Positions 1 to 5,658 of a stretch of 7,252 nt of DNA are shown here, piece after piece. The stretch comes from Planctomycetota bacterium (GTDB lineage: Bacteria > Planctomycetota > Planctomycetia > Pirellulales > Lacipirellulaceae): contig JAJDEE010000129.1 of the NCBI GenBank assembly GCA_029259975.1, forward strand, positions 1 through 7,252, written 5' to 3'. The notes under the pieces were generated by a model that ran no database searches, was not told the origin of the DNA, and saw only the letters and a list, made by a program, of their open reading frames with translations. Both the position numbers and the translations under genes were made by a program. Position 1 is the first letter of the stretch; each line of letters starts with the position of its first letter.

Positions 1-225
1 CGCCGACGCGTTTTGCGTCGCGAAGAAGCAAGCCGCAATGAAACGGGTCAAGAAGTCCTCGCACTTTTTGCCCCACGACGCGACCAACGCTACGAATTGA
101 TTGTTGACGAACCAGACGCAAAACAAGCCGAGCAGATACAACAGCGGATGATCGACTTGCTTTACGGCGACGGAGAAACTCAGGCCGGCACCTCAGCATC
201 GAACCTCGAAACGGACGCAGCGTGA
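1..225 (+). CDS. 3' end of an unrecognised gene (hydrophilic C-terminus)
   Basis: The reading frame is open from the first base and stops at TGA 223-225, so this is most likely the C-terminal part of a longer protein that begins outside the window. A TTG codon at 13-15 could start a 70-residue protein, but nothing like a ribosome binding site can be judged there. The visible residues are highly charged (many Arg, Glu, Asp, Gln), have no membrane segment and look like a soluble helical tail; a stretch reading YELIVDEPDAKQAEQIQQRM suggests a strand followed by an amphipathic helix. I do not recognise the family. The stop overlaps the GTG start of the next gene in the sequence GTGA, so the two are probably translationally coupled and belong to one operon. 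That makes an envelope-related role plausible, but this is inference only. Confidence 0.6.
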   Translation, partial: RRRVLRREEASRNETGQEVLALFAPRRDQRYELIVDEPDAKQAEQIQQRMIDLLYGDGETQAGTSASNLETDAA

Positions 226-1373
226 ACACAGCCAATCGCAAAACACGAACAGCTTCGCGACATCTGCATGGTCTGATGCTATTGCTCGTCGTGTTTTGCG
301 GCTCGGGGGCGACCTGCAATCGCTCGTTCCGCAACCCATTTGCTCAGGTGGGGCCGCCAGCTCCCGAAGTCTTGTTGGCCGGTTCGACAGTCGATCAAGT
401 CGTCGCAGCAGTCAATCAAAATGCCTCTCGAATAGTTAGCTACCAAACGAACAGCGCCTCGATCACCGTGCCTGGGATGCCTGGAATTCCGCTGCTTCGC
501 GGCAATATAGCCGCCCAACAGCCGGGCAAAGTCCGGCTGCAAGCGTCGACAGCGCTGACGGGTCCCGAGGTCGACCTGGGTGCCAACGACGAACTATTTT
601 GGTTTTGGGTCAAACGCAACGAGCCACCAGCGCTCTATTTCAGTCGGCACGATCAATATGCTAGTAGCGCTGCCCAGCAGGTGATGCCCATCGATCCACA
701 ATGGCTGCTCGATGCACTCGGTATGATGCAGTTCTCGCCCAATGATCGGCACGAAGGACCGTTTCCACATGGACCTAATTCTCAAGGTAATGGCGAGCTA
801 GAAATTCGCTCGATCATTCAAACGCGTGGCGGCCAGATGTCGAAAAGTACGATCATCGACGCCCGTCGTGCCTGGGTTCTTGAGCAACACATTTACGACG
901 CGACCGGCACGTTGGTCGCTAGCACGCGGGCAAGCAATCATCTTTATCACCCCGAAGTGGGCGTGTCATTACCACAAAAAATCGAACTGCGTGTGCCTGC
1001 CGCACAGCTCTCGCTCTCGATCAACGTTGGCATCGTGCAAATCAACACGCTGCCTGACAACCCTGCGCTGTGGAGTCTACCAGCGATCACTCCTCAGATC
1101 GACCTTGGCACCGCTTCGCCTGGCAGTATTGCCCCGGTGCGTAGTGCCGGCAGCAGCGACTGGAACACATTTGCATCACCAGCTTTCGTTGGCCTTACGC
1201 CACAAACAGTAGGCAGCACGTTCCCTGGGAATCGGCCAACAGTTTCGTCGATCGCTACCTTGCCAACGACTCCTCTGCCGACTCCGGTGGCTTTGGCCCC
1301 TGCAAGACAGCAGGGACCCATCACTCAGGGTCTCAGACCGGGTGGCGTTGCAATTCCGCTGGGCGTGCGGTGA
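222..1373 (+). CDS. Exported, probably lipid-anchored LolA/LolB-like protein
   Basis: This 383-residue protein has a typical export signal: a basic N-terminus (RKTR, residues 6-9), a hydrophobic core at about 18-27, and Cys26 and Cys32 near the likely cleavage site. The context GSGATC at Cys32 is a poor lipobox, so lipid attachment is likely but not certain. Residues about 55-170 run as a helix with VNQNASRI (64-71), strands, a conserved-looking GPEVDLGANDELFWFW (114-129) and a PIDPQWLLDALGM block (156-168). This pattern resembles the LolA/LolB-fold lipoproteins and DUF4292-type proteins that bind lipid or lipoprotein; the match is by eye and the function is unproven. The region after about 285 is rich in Pro, Thr, Ser and Gly and is probably disordered. 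The GTG start at 222 overlaps the previous stop by 4 bp; an internal ATG at 276 would remove the basic part of the signal, so GTG is preferred. The stop faces the convergent gene 13 bp away. Confidence 0.8.
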   Translation: MNTANRKTRTASRHLHGLMLLLVVFCGSGATCNRSFRNPFAQVGPPAPEVLLAGSTVDQVVAAVNQNASRIVSYQTNSASITVPGMPGIPLLRGNIAAQQPGKVRLQASTALTGPEVDLGANDELFWFWVKRNEPPALYFSRHDQYASSAAQQVMPIDPQWLLDALGMMQFSPNDRHEGPFPHGPNSQGNGELEIRSIIQTRGGQMSKSTIIDARRAWVLEQHIYDATGTLVASTRASNHLYHPEVGVSLPQKIELRVPAAQLSLSINVGIVQINTLPDNPALWSLPAITPQIDLGTASPGSIAPVRSAGSSDWNTFASPAFVGLTPQTVGSTFPGNRPTVSSIATLPTTPLPTPVALAPARQQGPITQGLRPGGVAIPLGVR

Positions 1374-1375
1374 CT

Positions 1376-1420
1376 CGATTGCTCTTTCAATCGTCATAAC
1401 GATCGCGCCGCCTCGGCGCG
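1376..1420. terminator. Nested inverted repeats between convergent genes, possible two-way terminator
   Basis: Three perfect inverted repeats follow one another across the 3' ends of the convergent genes. CGATTG 1376-1381 pairs with CAATCG 1388-1393 (6-nt loop). ATCGT 1390-1394 pairs with ACGAT 1399-1403 (4-nt loop). CGCGCCG 1404-1410 pairs with CGGCGCG 1414-1420 (3-nt loop). The first two overlap and exclude each other. The GC-rich third one is the strongest and lies within the last codons of the minus-strand gene. There is no clear run of T on either side, so it does not meet the standard intrinsic terminator pattern. Its position makes a role in ending or stabilising both transcripts reasonable. 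Confidence 0.35.
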
Positions 1421-2964
1421 CTATGCACGACGCTGCGATACTTGTTACGCACGTCAAGGTAGCTCCAAAAAAGATACAGATTGCCAGCTCCAGAGCCACT
1501 TAGCAAAACCCATGAAAGGAGCAACGGGAATAAATTTTTGTTATCACTTTGTTGATAGCCCCGCGTGTCCCCGACGGGTTGCATGCCAGCGGCATCGGGT
1601 TGGGTCTGCACAGGAGCACGAATTTCGGGCGTTGGCGACTGACCGGACCAGTTCGTGTTGCCATTATGTTGCGAAGAAAAGGGTTGTTGCACTGCGGGGT
1701 GTTGCGTAGTGGGTTGGCTTCCACTCGCCGGAAAGCTGGGGCCCTTGGTACTACCGCCGGTCGTGCTGAATCCTGACTGATTATCTTCCGCGTAGATCGG
1801 GGCAGCGTTTTGGGAGGGGAGACTAGCGAGATCGAATGAGTCGCGTCCGCTCGGGTCAGTCGGCCAAGATGGAGCCTGGGCAGGCGGTTGACTAGCTTGG
1901 TTGCCGTAACGACTTGGAGGAGGTGTGTTGCCCACTGTCGTTGCAGCTGGTGGACTACCCGAGGTCGATGGCCACGGGGCGTCGAAAACACCGGGCTGGC
2001 TGCTGGGATTAGTGCGAGCCGGAGACGACTCGGCAAAACTCGCAGGGGGTGCGCCGAGTATTGGTTGCTGACGTTGTGGCTGCTGATATTGCGGTTGGAT
2101 GGGTTTGTCAATTCGCCGTCCCTTGCCCGGCAGACTTGTTGATTGCGCACTTGGAGGTAAGATCGTGGCAGCAGGCTGGCCTTGTCTATCGTCGAGTGTA
2201 GATTGCTCTGGCAGCAGCGAACGACCAAAACGATCGCTCGCATTGCGTGCGTCTTGTCCTACATTGTCGACAGCCTGACGCAGTTGTTGGCCCGCCCGAT
2301 CGGCGACTTGCTCGACACCCTGCTGTAAGCCTCTCCTAAACTGATTGTTTGTGTTGTTAATGGCATTCTGCACGCCTTGGCCGGCACCACTTCCGCCAAA
2401 CAGCTCGTTACTGCTGGGAGGCAGGATTTGCTGTTTCACGTCGGTCGCTAAATTGCGAGCTTGCTCAGCACCTTGTTGTAACGCACGGCCAAACGGATTT
2501 GTGGTTGCAGTTGCGCTGCCACCTGGCGCACCTCCGCTAGGTGGCAAGATTGAATTGTTAGCGGTTGCTTGGCTGCCGTAGCGTCCCGAGTTGCTAGACT
2601 GCACCGGCGGCACGGTAAATTGCGTTTCGACGAGACCTTCGCGAAGTTGCCCTGCGGTTGGTTGTTTCGTAGGCCACGGCTTAAAATTAGTCACGAGCTT
2701 TTGACGTGGCAGTTCATCACGTCCAATGACAACGCGAATCCGCCCAATCGGGCCGATGTCGGCGGGGATGTCGCTAGTGATCGGAATCGACTGACCCGCC
2801 TGTAAAGTGGCTACCAATTCAGGCTCGATCTGGATGATGTACTCAATCTTTGGGCCATCCTCATTCGAGGCGGCATCGGGCATAGGTTGCCAACCAAACA
2901 TCACGCCCAAACTCGAGGCAATCGCCATCTTCGTGGCATATAAAACAAGCACAGTCGATTCCAT
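1387..2964 (-). CDS. Pro/Gln/Ser-rich protein with N-terminal hydrophobic segment and C-terminal membrane helix
   Basis: This is a 525-residue protein with no recognised family. Residues 1-25 are hydrophobic and resemble an uncleaved signal or anchor. Residues about 37-95 look folded and conserved in style (YIIQIEPELVATLQAGQSIP, then a GRIRVVIGRDELPRQ strand pattern). From about 120 to 475 the protein is low in complexity, dominated by Pro, Gln, Ser, Gly and Thr. Inside it are three ILPPS motifs (139, 180, 268), two related helical segments (158-171 and 209-222) and a helix rich in Gln, Asp and Arg (215-248). A probable membrane helix lies at about 478-503, followed by a short basic-acidic tail ending RRRDRYDD. 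The ATG has a good AAGGA 7 nt upstream and an in-frame TGA just before it, so the start is firm. It may be a membrane-tethered envelope protein with a long flexible linker; this is inference. The transporter gene lies 201 bp upstream on the same strand, so it could be co-transcribed or have its own promoter. Confidence 0.8.
   Translation of the reverse strand: MESTVLVLYATKMAIASSLGVMFGWQPMPDAASNEDGPKIEYIIQIEPELVATLQAGQSIPITSDIPADIGPIGRIRVVIGRDELPRQKLVTNFKPWPTKQPTAGQLREGLVETQFTVPPVQSSNSGRYGSQATANNSILPPSGGAPGGSATATTNPFGRALQQGAEQARNLATDVKQQILPPSSNELFGGSGAGQGVQNAINNTNNQFRRGLQQGVEQVADRAGQQLRQAVDNVGQDARNASDRFGRSLLPEQSTLDDRQGQPAATILPPSAQSTSLPGKGRRIDKPIQPQYQQPQRQQPILGAPPASFAESSPARTNPSSQPGVFDAPWPSTSGSPPAATTVGNTPPPSRYGNQASQPPAQAPSWPTDPSGRDSFDLASLPSQNAAPIYAEDNQSGFSTTGGSTKGPSFPASGSQPTTQHPAVQQPFSSQHNGNTNWSGQSPTPEIRAPVQTQPDAAGMQPVGDTRGYQQSDNKNLFPLLLSWVLLSGSGAGNLYLFWSYLDVRNKYRSVVHSAPRRRDRYDD
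2299..2493 (-). repeat. Degenerate internal protein repeat (F-x-R-x-LQQG-x-EQ)
   Basis: Within the 525-residue protein, residues 158-171 (bases 2452-2493) and 209-222 (bases 2299-2340) are two copies of a 14-residue unit with the pattern F-G/R-R-A/G-LQQG-A/V-EQ-A/V-A/R-D/N. A shorter FGRSLLPEQ at 246-254 starts like a third copy. Copies 1 and 2 are each preceded within about 20 residues by ILPPS, NPF or NQF. Codon use differs between copies (for instance CAA-CAA against CAG-CAG for the QQ pair), so this is an old duplication kept at protein level rather than a recent DNA repeat. Confidence 0.5.
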
Positions 2965-2971
2965 TTCGGAG

Positions 2972-2976
2972 TCCTT
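2972..2976 (-). promoter_or_regulatory. Shine-Dalgarno site for the 525-aa protein
   Basis: AAGGA on the minus strand sits 7 nt before the ATG at 2964. It is the clearest ribosome binding site in the window, where most starts have none. The in-frame TGA next to it excludes a longer protein. An ATG directly followed by that TGA lies just upstream and would make a start-stop pair; its meaning is unknown. Confidence 0.65.
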
Positions 2977-3039
2977 TCACATTGCATCTGTCGCTAACTC
3001 GGCAATCTTCTGTCGAGAACGAGCGACCCGTTTTTCTCT

Positions 3040-3056
3040 CCACCTTTCCAAGGTGG
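3040..3056. other. Perfect 7-bp hairpin in the gap between the two minus-strand genes
   Basis: CCACCTT 3040-3046 and AAGGTGG 3050-3056 form a perfect stem with a 3-nt loop, 76 bases before the ATG at 2964. The only T-rich run adjoining it (3031-3035) lies so that on the minus strand the stem is followed by A residues, not T. It is therefore not an intrinsic terminator for the upstream transporter gene. It would sit in the 5' leader of the 525-residue protein gene if that is transcribed from further upstream, and could be an mRNA structure. The rest of the 2965-3165 gap shows no other convincing signal. Confidence 0.3.
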
Positions 3057-3103
3057 CGTGGTCAGAGATCGCACATTCTAAACCAAACCGAGAAAATGGC
3101 CTA

Positions 3104-3118
3104 GCCAGGACTGCTGGC
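3104..3118 (-). terminator. Weak candidate terminator after the AI-2E family gene
   Basis: On the minus strand GCCAG (3118-3114) and CTGGC (3108-3104) can form a 5-bp stem with a 5-nt loop about 48 bases after the transporter stop. A short ATTTTC run follows about 7 nt later. The stem is short and the T run displaced, so termination here would be inefficient at best. Confidence 0.18.
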
Positions 3119-3165
3119 ACTTCGCGGGGGATGCTAGCACATAAAAAGGAGTTCAGCCAAGCCGC

Positions 3166-4452
3166 CTATTTTTTCCGCTTACGTTTGCTCTTTTTGGGCT
3201 GTGGCTGCGACAACGATGTAGGCGGATTGCTTGCGACCGTAGAGGCTGGGGAGGTCGCAAAAACTACGGGCTTGCCTGTCGCGTCCGACTCTTGTCCTAA
3301 CAGATGCAGCTCTTTGTTCAACATATTCAGCAGCGCCTGCAAAAAGGCGACCAGCATCGGGCCGACAAGAATGCCGATCGGTCCCAGGGCTTGGATGCCG
3401 CCAATCACGCTGAGCAGAGCAAGCAGCGGGTGCAAATTTGCTTGCCCGTGTAGGACGATCGGTTTGATGAAATTGTCGATCATCGAAACCACCAAGACAC
3501 AGTAAATTGCCAGCGCAATCGCCGCCGTCGACGCCCCAACATAAAAAAGGTACAGGCAGACAAACACCCAAACAGCAGCCGCGCCAACAAACGGTACCAT
3601 TGCCAAGAAGCAAGTTAGCACCGTCAAAAAGAAGACATTGTGCACACCTGCAAAAAAGTACCCAATTCCCGCCAAGAGGCCCTGCACAACTGCTGAGAGC
3701 AAGACCGCCACCACGACCGAGCGGCTGATATCGGCAAATTTGTCGAGCAACTCTTGTTCGTACACGTCATCCAGGGGCGACAGCTTCATCAGCCCCGCGA
3801 CCATATTCGGCCCATCGGCAAAAAAGTAGTACAACGTCAGCACCATAATCGACAATCCAATCAACGTACTGCCCAGTACGCGAACGCCTCCCAATGCCAG
3901 CGGAGCCGCAACTTTTTTTAAATTCTTGTCAACGTACTTTCGGACCTCCGCAGAATCTAAGCTGGGCAAGTGCAGCTTCGCTGCCGTCGAATTGATTTTC
4001 GGGATTAACTTGTCAATGACCACATGCAGAGAATTGGCGTCGACCAACAACTTTTCGGGTTCTTTTGTTTCGTTGCCCTCATCGACAAACAAAGGCAGTT
4101 GGGGTTGGTCCTCGCTAAAGTCAGAATATAGATCCGCCCCTTCCGATATCGCGCGAATGAGCATCGCACCCGTAGGCAATAAAACGATCAACACAATCAG
4201 CAGGGTCGTGACTGCCGCCGACAACCTGACTCGATGGCCACATTTCTTCAGCACCCAAACATGCAGCGGCTTAAAAATCACCACTAGCACCGCTGCCAAA
4301 AACAACGGCACAATAAATTGCACCATCACCTGAAAAAACATCGAGCCGATCAGGATGATCACCGCCAAGAGCACAATAAAAGAAACAACGCGCGGCACGA
4401 GCAACTCCACGGCAGGAACATAAAAATCGTTAAATTCGTCGAGACGCGACAC
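3166..4452 (-). CDS. AI-2E family transporter (UPF0118/PerM-type membrane protein)
   Basis: This 428-residue protein has the standard length and layout of the AI-2E transporter family (Pfam PF01594): paired N-terminal helices at about 20-38 and 43-60, a third at 80-98, a soluble region at about 100-185, then a second membrane block from 188 to 372. Diagnostic signatures are SMIDNFIKP (323-331), HP at 341-342 and GGIQALGPIGILVGP (351-365). The family is named for E. coli TqsA, which affects autoinducer-2 export, but other members act as ion antiporters or have no known substrate, so the substrate is open here. The tail after about 385 is hydrophilic, Pro/Ser-rich and ends in a polybasic KKSKRKRKK stretch. 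The GTG at 4452 is the only sensible start, because an in-frame TAG lies 30 bases upstream with no other start codon between. No ribosome binding site is well placed for it. The gene is divergent from the glycosyltransferase pair. Confidence 0.92.
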   Translation of the reverse strand: MSRLDEFNDFYVPAVELLVPRVVSFIVLLAVIILIGSMFFQVMVQFIVPLFLAAVLVVIFKPLHVWVLKKCGHRVRLSAAVTTLLIVLIVLLPTGAMLIRAISEGADLYSDFSEDQPQLPLFVDEGNETKEPEKLLVDANSLHVVIDKLIPKINSTAAKLHLPSLDSAEVRKYVDKNLKKVAAPLALGGVRVLGSTLIGLSIMVLTLYYFFADGPNMVAGLMKLSPLDDVYEQELLDKFADISRSVVVAVLLSAVVQGLLAGIGYFFAGVHNVFFLTVLTCFLAMVPFVGAAAVWVFVCLYLFYVGASTAAIALAIYCVLVVSMIDNFIKPIVLHGQANLHPLLALLSVIGGIQALGPIGILVGPMLVAFLQALLNMLNKELHLLGQESDATGKPVVFATSPASTVASNPPTSLSQPQPKKSKRKRKK

Positions 4453-4468
4453 TCGCGCCGTAGGCCAT
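4430..4468 (-). CDS. Possible 12-codon leader ORF overlapping the transporter start
   Basis: An ATG at 4468-4466, in a different frame from the transporter, is preceded by a good AGGGAGA purine run about 10 nt upstream. It opens a 12-codon frame (MAYGASVASRRI) that ends at TAA 4432-4430, inside the transporter coding region and 20 bases past its GTG. The transporter GTG itself has no well-placed ribosome binding site. Ribosomes loading at this ATG and stopping just downstream could restart at the GTG, giving translational coupling. A chance ATG is an equally simple explanation. Confidence 0.2.
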   Translation of the reverse strand: MAYGASVASRRI

Positions 4469-4484
4469 TGTAAAACGTCTCCCT

Positions 4485-4493
4485 AAGATAACA
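4485..4493 (-). promoter_or_regulatory. Candidate extended -10 promoter for the AI-2E family gene
   Basis: On the minus strand TG-T-TATCTT (4493-4485) matches an extended -10 element (TGnTATAAT) with four of six core bases. No recognisable -35 is seen. Transcription would begin near 4478, about 26 bases before the GTG start. The purine run AGGGAGA would lie right at the start site, which weakens the case for both signals being used together. Confidence 0.22.
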
Positions 4494-4581
4494 AAGGCAT
4501 GTTCTCGCCGCAGAACCGGTACAATCGCTGCCTTTTCGTATGCCCCGCAAAGCGATCTCAGGTGGTTCCGATCCCTGTTTC

Positions 4582-4590
4582 TGTTATTAT
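4582..4590 (+). promoter_or_regulatory. Candidate extended -10 promoter for the glycosyltransferase pair
   Basis: TG-T-TATTAT at 4582-4590 is a good extended -10 element (five of six core bases plus the TG). No convincing -35 is visible, which extended -10 promoters tolerate. The start would fall near 4597, leaving a leader of about 36 bases before the ATG at 4633. An alternative TACAAT at about 4519-4524 has no partner -35. If the promoter is real, the longer frame beginning at ATG 4540 cannot be translated in full, supporting 4633 as the start. Confidence 0.33.
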
Positions 4591-4632
4591 GGAAGAAGCA
4601 TCGCAACTCACAACATATTGGTCGAACCAGCT

Positions 4633-5658
4633 ATGATTAGTGTCGTCATACCTACTCTAAACGAGTCGGAAAGCATCGGGCAGCTTCATCGCGAGCTGAG
4701 TAAGGTTGCTGCTAAGAACGACTATCAGCTGCAAATTATCTTTGTCGACGATGGCTCGACTGACACTTCCTGGAAAATCATTGAAAATCTCGCCGATCAG
4801 GACGATTGCGTGCTAGGTATACGCTTCCGCCGCAATTTCGGCAAAGCGGCCGCTCTCAGCGCAGGTTTCGATGCCGCCGACGGCGAAGTCATTATCACCA
4901 TGGATGCCGACTTGCAGGACGACCCCGGTGAATTTCCGCTGTTGCTCGCCAAGCTCGACCAAGGCTTTGATGTCGTCAGTGGCTGGAAGCAGCGACGTTA
5001 CGACCCCTGGCACAAGGTCTGGCCATCGCGGGTTTTCAATGCTCTGGTGGGCTGGATGACGGGCGTGAAATTGCATGACCACAACTGTGGGCTTAAGTGT
5101 TATCGGCGCGATGTGATTCATGAAGTCCGCCTGTATGGCGAGCTACATCGCTTTGTGCCAGTGCTAGCCGCCTCGCGCGGATTTAACGTCGGCGAAGTCG
5201 TTGTCGAGCACCGACCGCGCGAGCATGGGCAATCGAAATATGGTTGGTCGCGAATCCCCAAAGGCTTTCTCGACCTGCTGACCGTGCAATTCATCACTCG
5301 TTTTGGCCAACGCCCGCAACATTGGCTTGGCACTGCCGGTATGCTTTCGTTAGCCGCGGGCATGTTTGGCATGTTTTATTTAGCCATGTCGTGGTGCTGG
5401 TCGCGTTTGCCTGGGCACGAAGCGGTTCACCTTCACGAGACCGCCGCTCTTTATTATTCGCTGGTGGCGCTGCTGATCGGAGCACAATTGCTCGCCGTCG
5501 GTTTTGTTGCCGAGATGATCGCTTCGCTCGTTTCACGCGACTCCGATCATTTTTCGGTCAAGGAGCACACCTCGCCAGAAAAAAGTGCTACACAAAAGGG
5601 CGACGCCTCTACACAGAAATCTGACGACACGCTCGCTGCGGAGAACGAGTCGCAATGA
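4633..5658 (+). CDS. Family 2 glycosyltransferase, polyprenyl-phosphate sugar synthase type (DPM1/GtrB/ArnC-like)
   Basis: This 341-residue enzyme has a GT-A domain at about 1-215 with all expected motifs: VVIPTLNE (4-11), VDDGSTD (38-44), the metal-binding DAD followed by LQDDP (91-98), VSGWKQRRYDP (115-125), HNCGLKCYRRDV (150-161) and HRPREHGQSKYGWSR (193-207). Two membrane helices follow at about 233-253 and 272-298, as in GtrB-type enzymes, then a hydrophilic Ser/Thr/Lys/Glu-rich tail. Family knowledge predicts transfer of one sugar from a nucleotide donor to polyprenyl (undecaprenyl) phosphate at the cytoplasmic face; the sugar cannot be told from sequence. The ATG at 4633 starts directly at the first beta strand, as in homologues. 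The open frame runs back to ATG 4540, but those 31 residues are Cys/Gly/Ser-rich and unlike the family. No clear ribosome binding site is present; TTG 4618 is a minor alternative. The stop overlaps the next ATG as ATGA, indicating a coupled partner gene. Confidence 0.93.
   Translation: MISVVIPTLNESESIGQLHRELSKVAAKNDYQLQIIFVDDGSTDTSWKIIENLADQDDCVLGIRFRRNFGKAAALSAGFDAADGEVIITMDADLQDDPGEFPLLLAKLDQGFDVVSGWKQRRYDPWHKVWPSRVFNALVGWMTGVKLHDHNCGLKCYRRDVIHEVRLYGELHRFVPVLAASRGFNVGEVVVEHRPREHGQSKYGWSRIPKGFLDLLTVQFITRFGQRPQHWLGTAGMLSLAAGMFGMFYLAMSWCWSRLPGHEAVHLHETAALYYSLVALLIGAQLLAVGFVAEMIASLVSRDSDHFSVKEHTSPEKSATQKGDASTQKSDDTLAAENESQ

Noticed and set aside
826..1212. A 128-codon plus-strand frame inside the LolA/LolB-like gene
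   Set aside because: Overlaps a convincing gene throughout; the sequence is rich in Arg, Ser and Cys and shows no motif.
1500..2243. A 247-codon open frame on the minus strand inside the 525-aa gene
   Set aside because: It lies wholly within the low-complexity part of a better supported gene; its protein is Arg/Ser/Leu/Pro-rich with no motif, as expected from a shifted frame of Pro/Gln/Ser codons.
3132..3139. Perfect 8-bp palindrome TGCTAGCA as an operator
   Set aside because: Too short, with no flanking symmetry and no second copy nearby; expected by chance at this length in a 7-kb window.
2807..3505. A 232-codon plus-strand frame across the gap between the two minus-strand genes
   Set aside because: It is antisense to the AI-2E family C-terminus and to the start of the 525-aa gene, with no recognisable domain, ribosome site or coding character.
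1387..4452. Quorum-sensing cassette based on the AI-2E name
   Set aside because: The family name does not establish AI-2 transport, and no luxS, lsr or sensor gene is present in the window.
4540..4632. N-terminal extension of the GT2 enzyme from ATG 4540
   Set aside because: The 31 extra residues precede the normal first strand of GT2 enzymes, have unfavourable composition, and contain the best promoter candidate.
5244..5624. A 126-codon frame inside the GT2 gene
   Set aside because: Shifted-frame shadow of a well supported enzyme; Arg/Ser/Cys-rich and without motifs.
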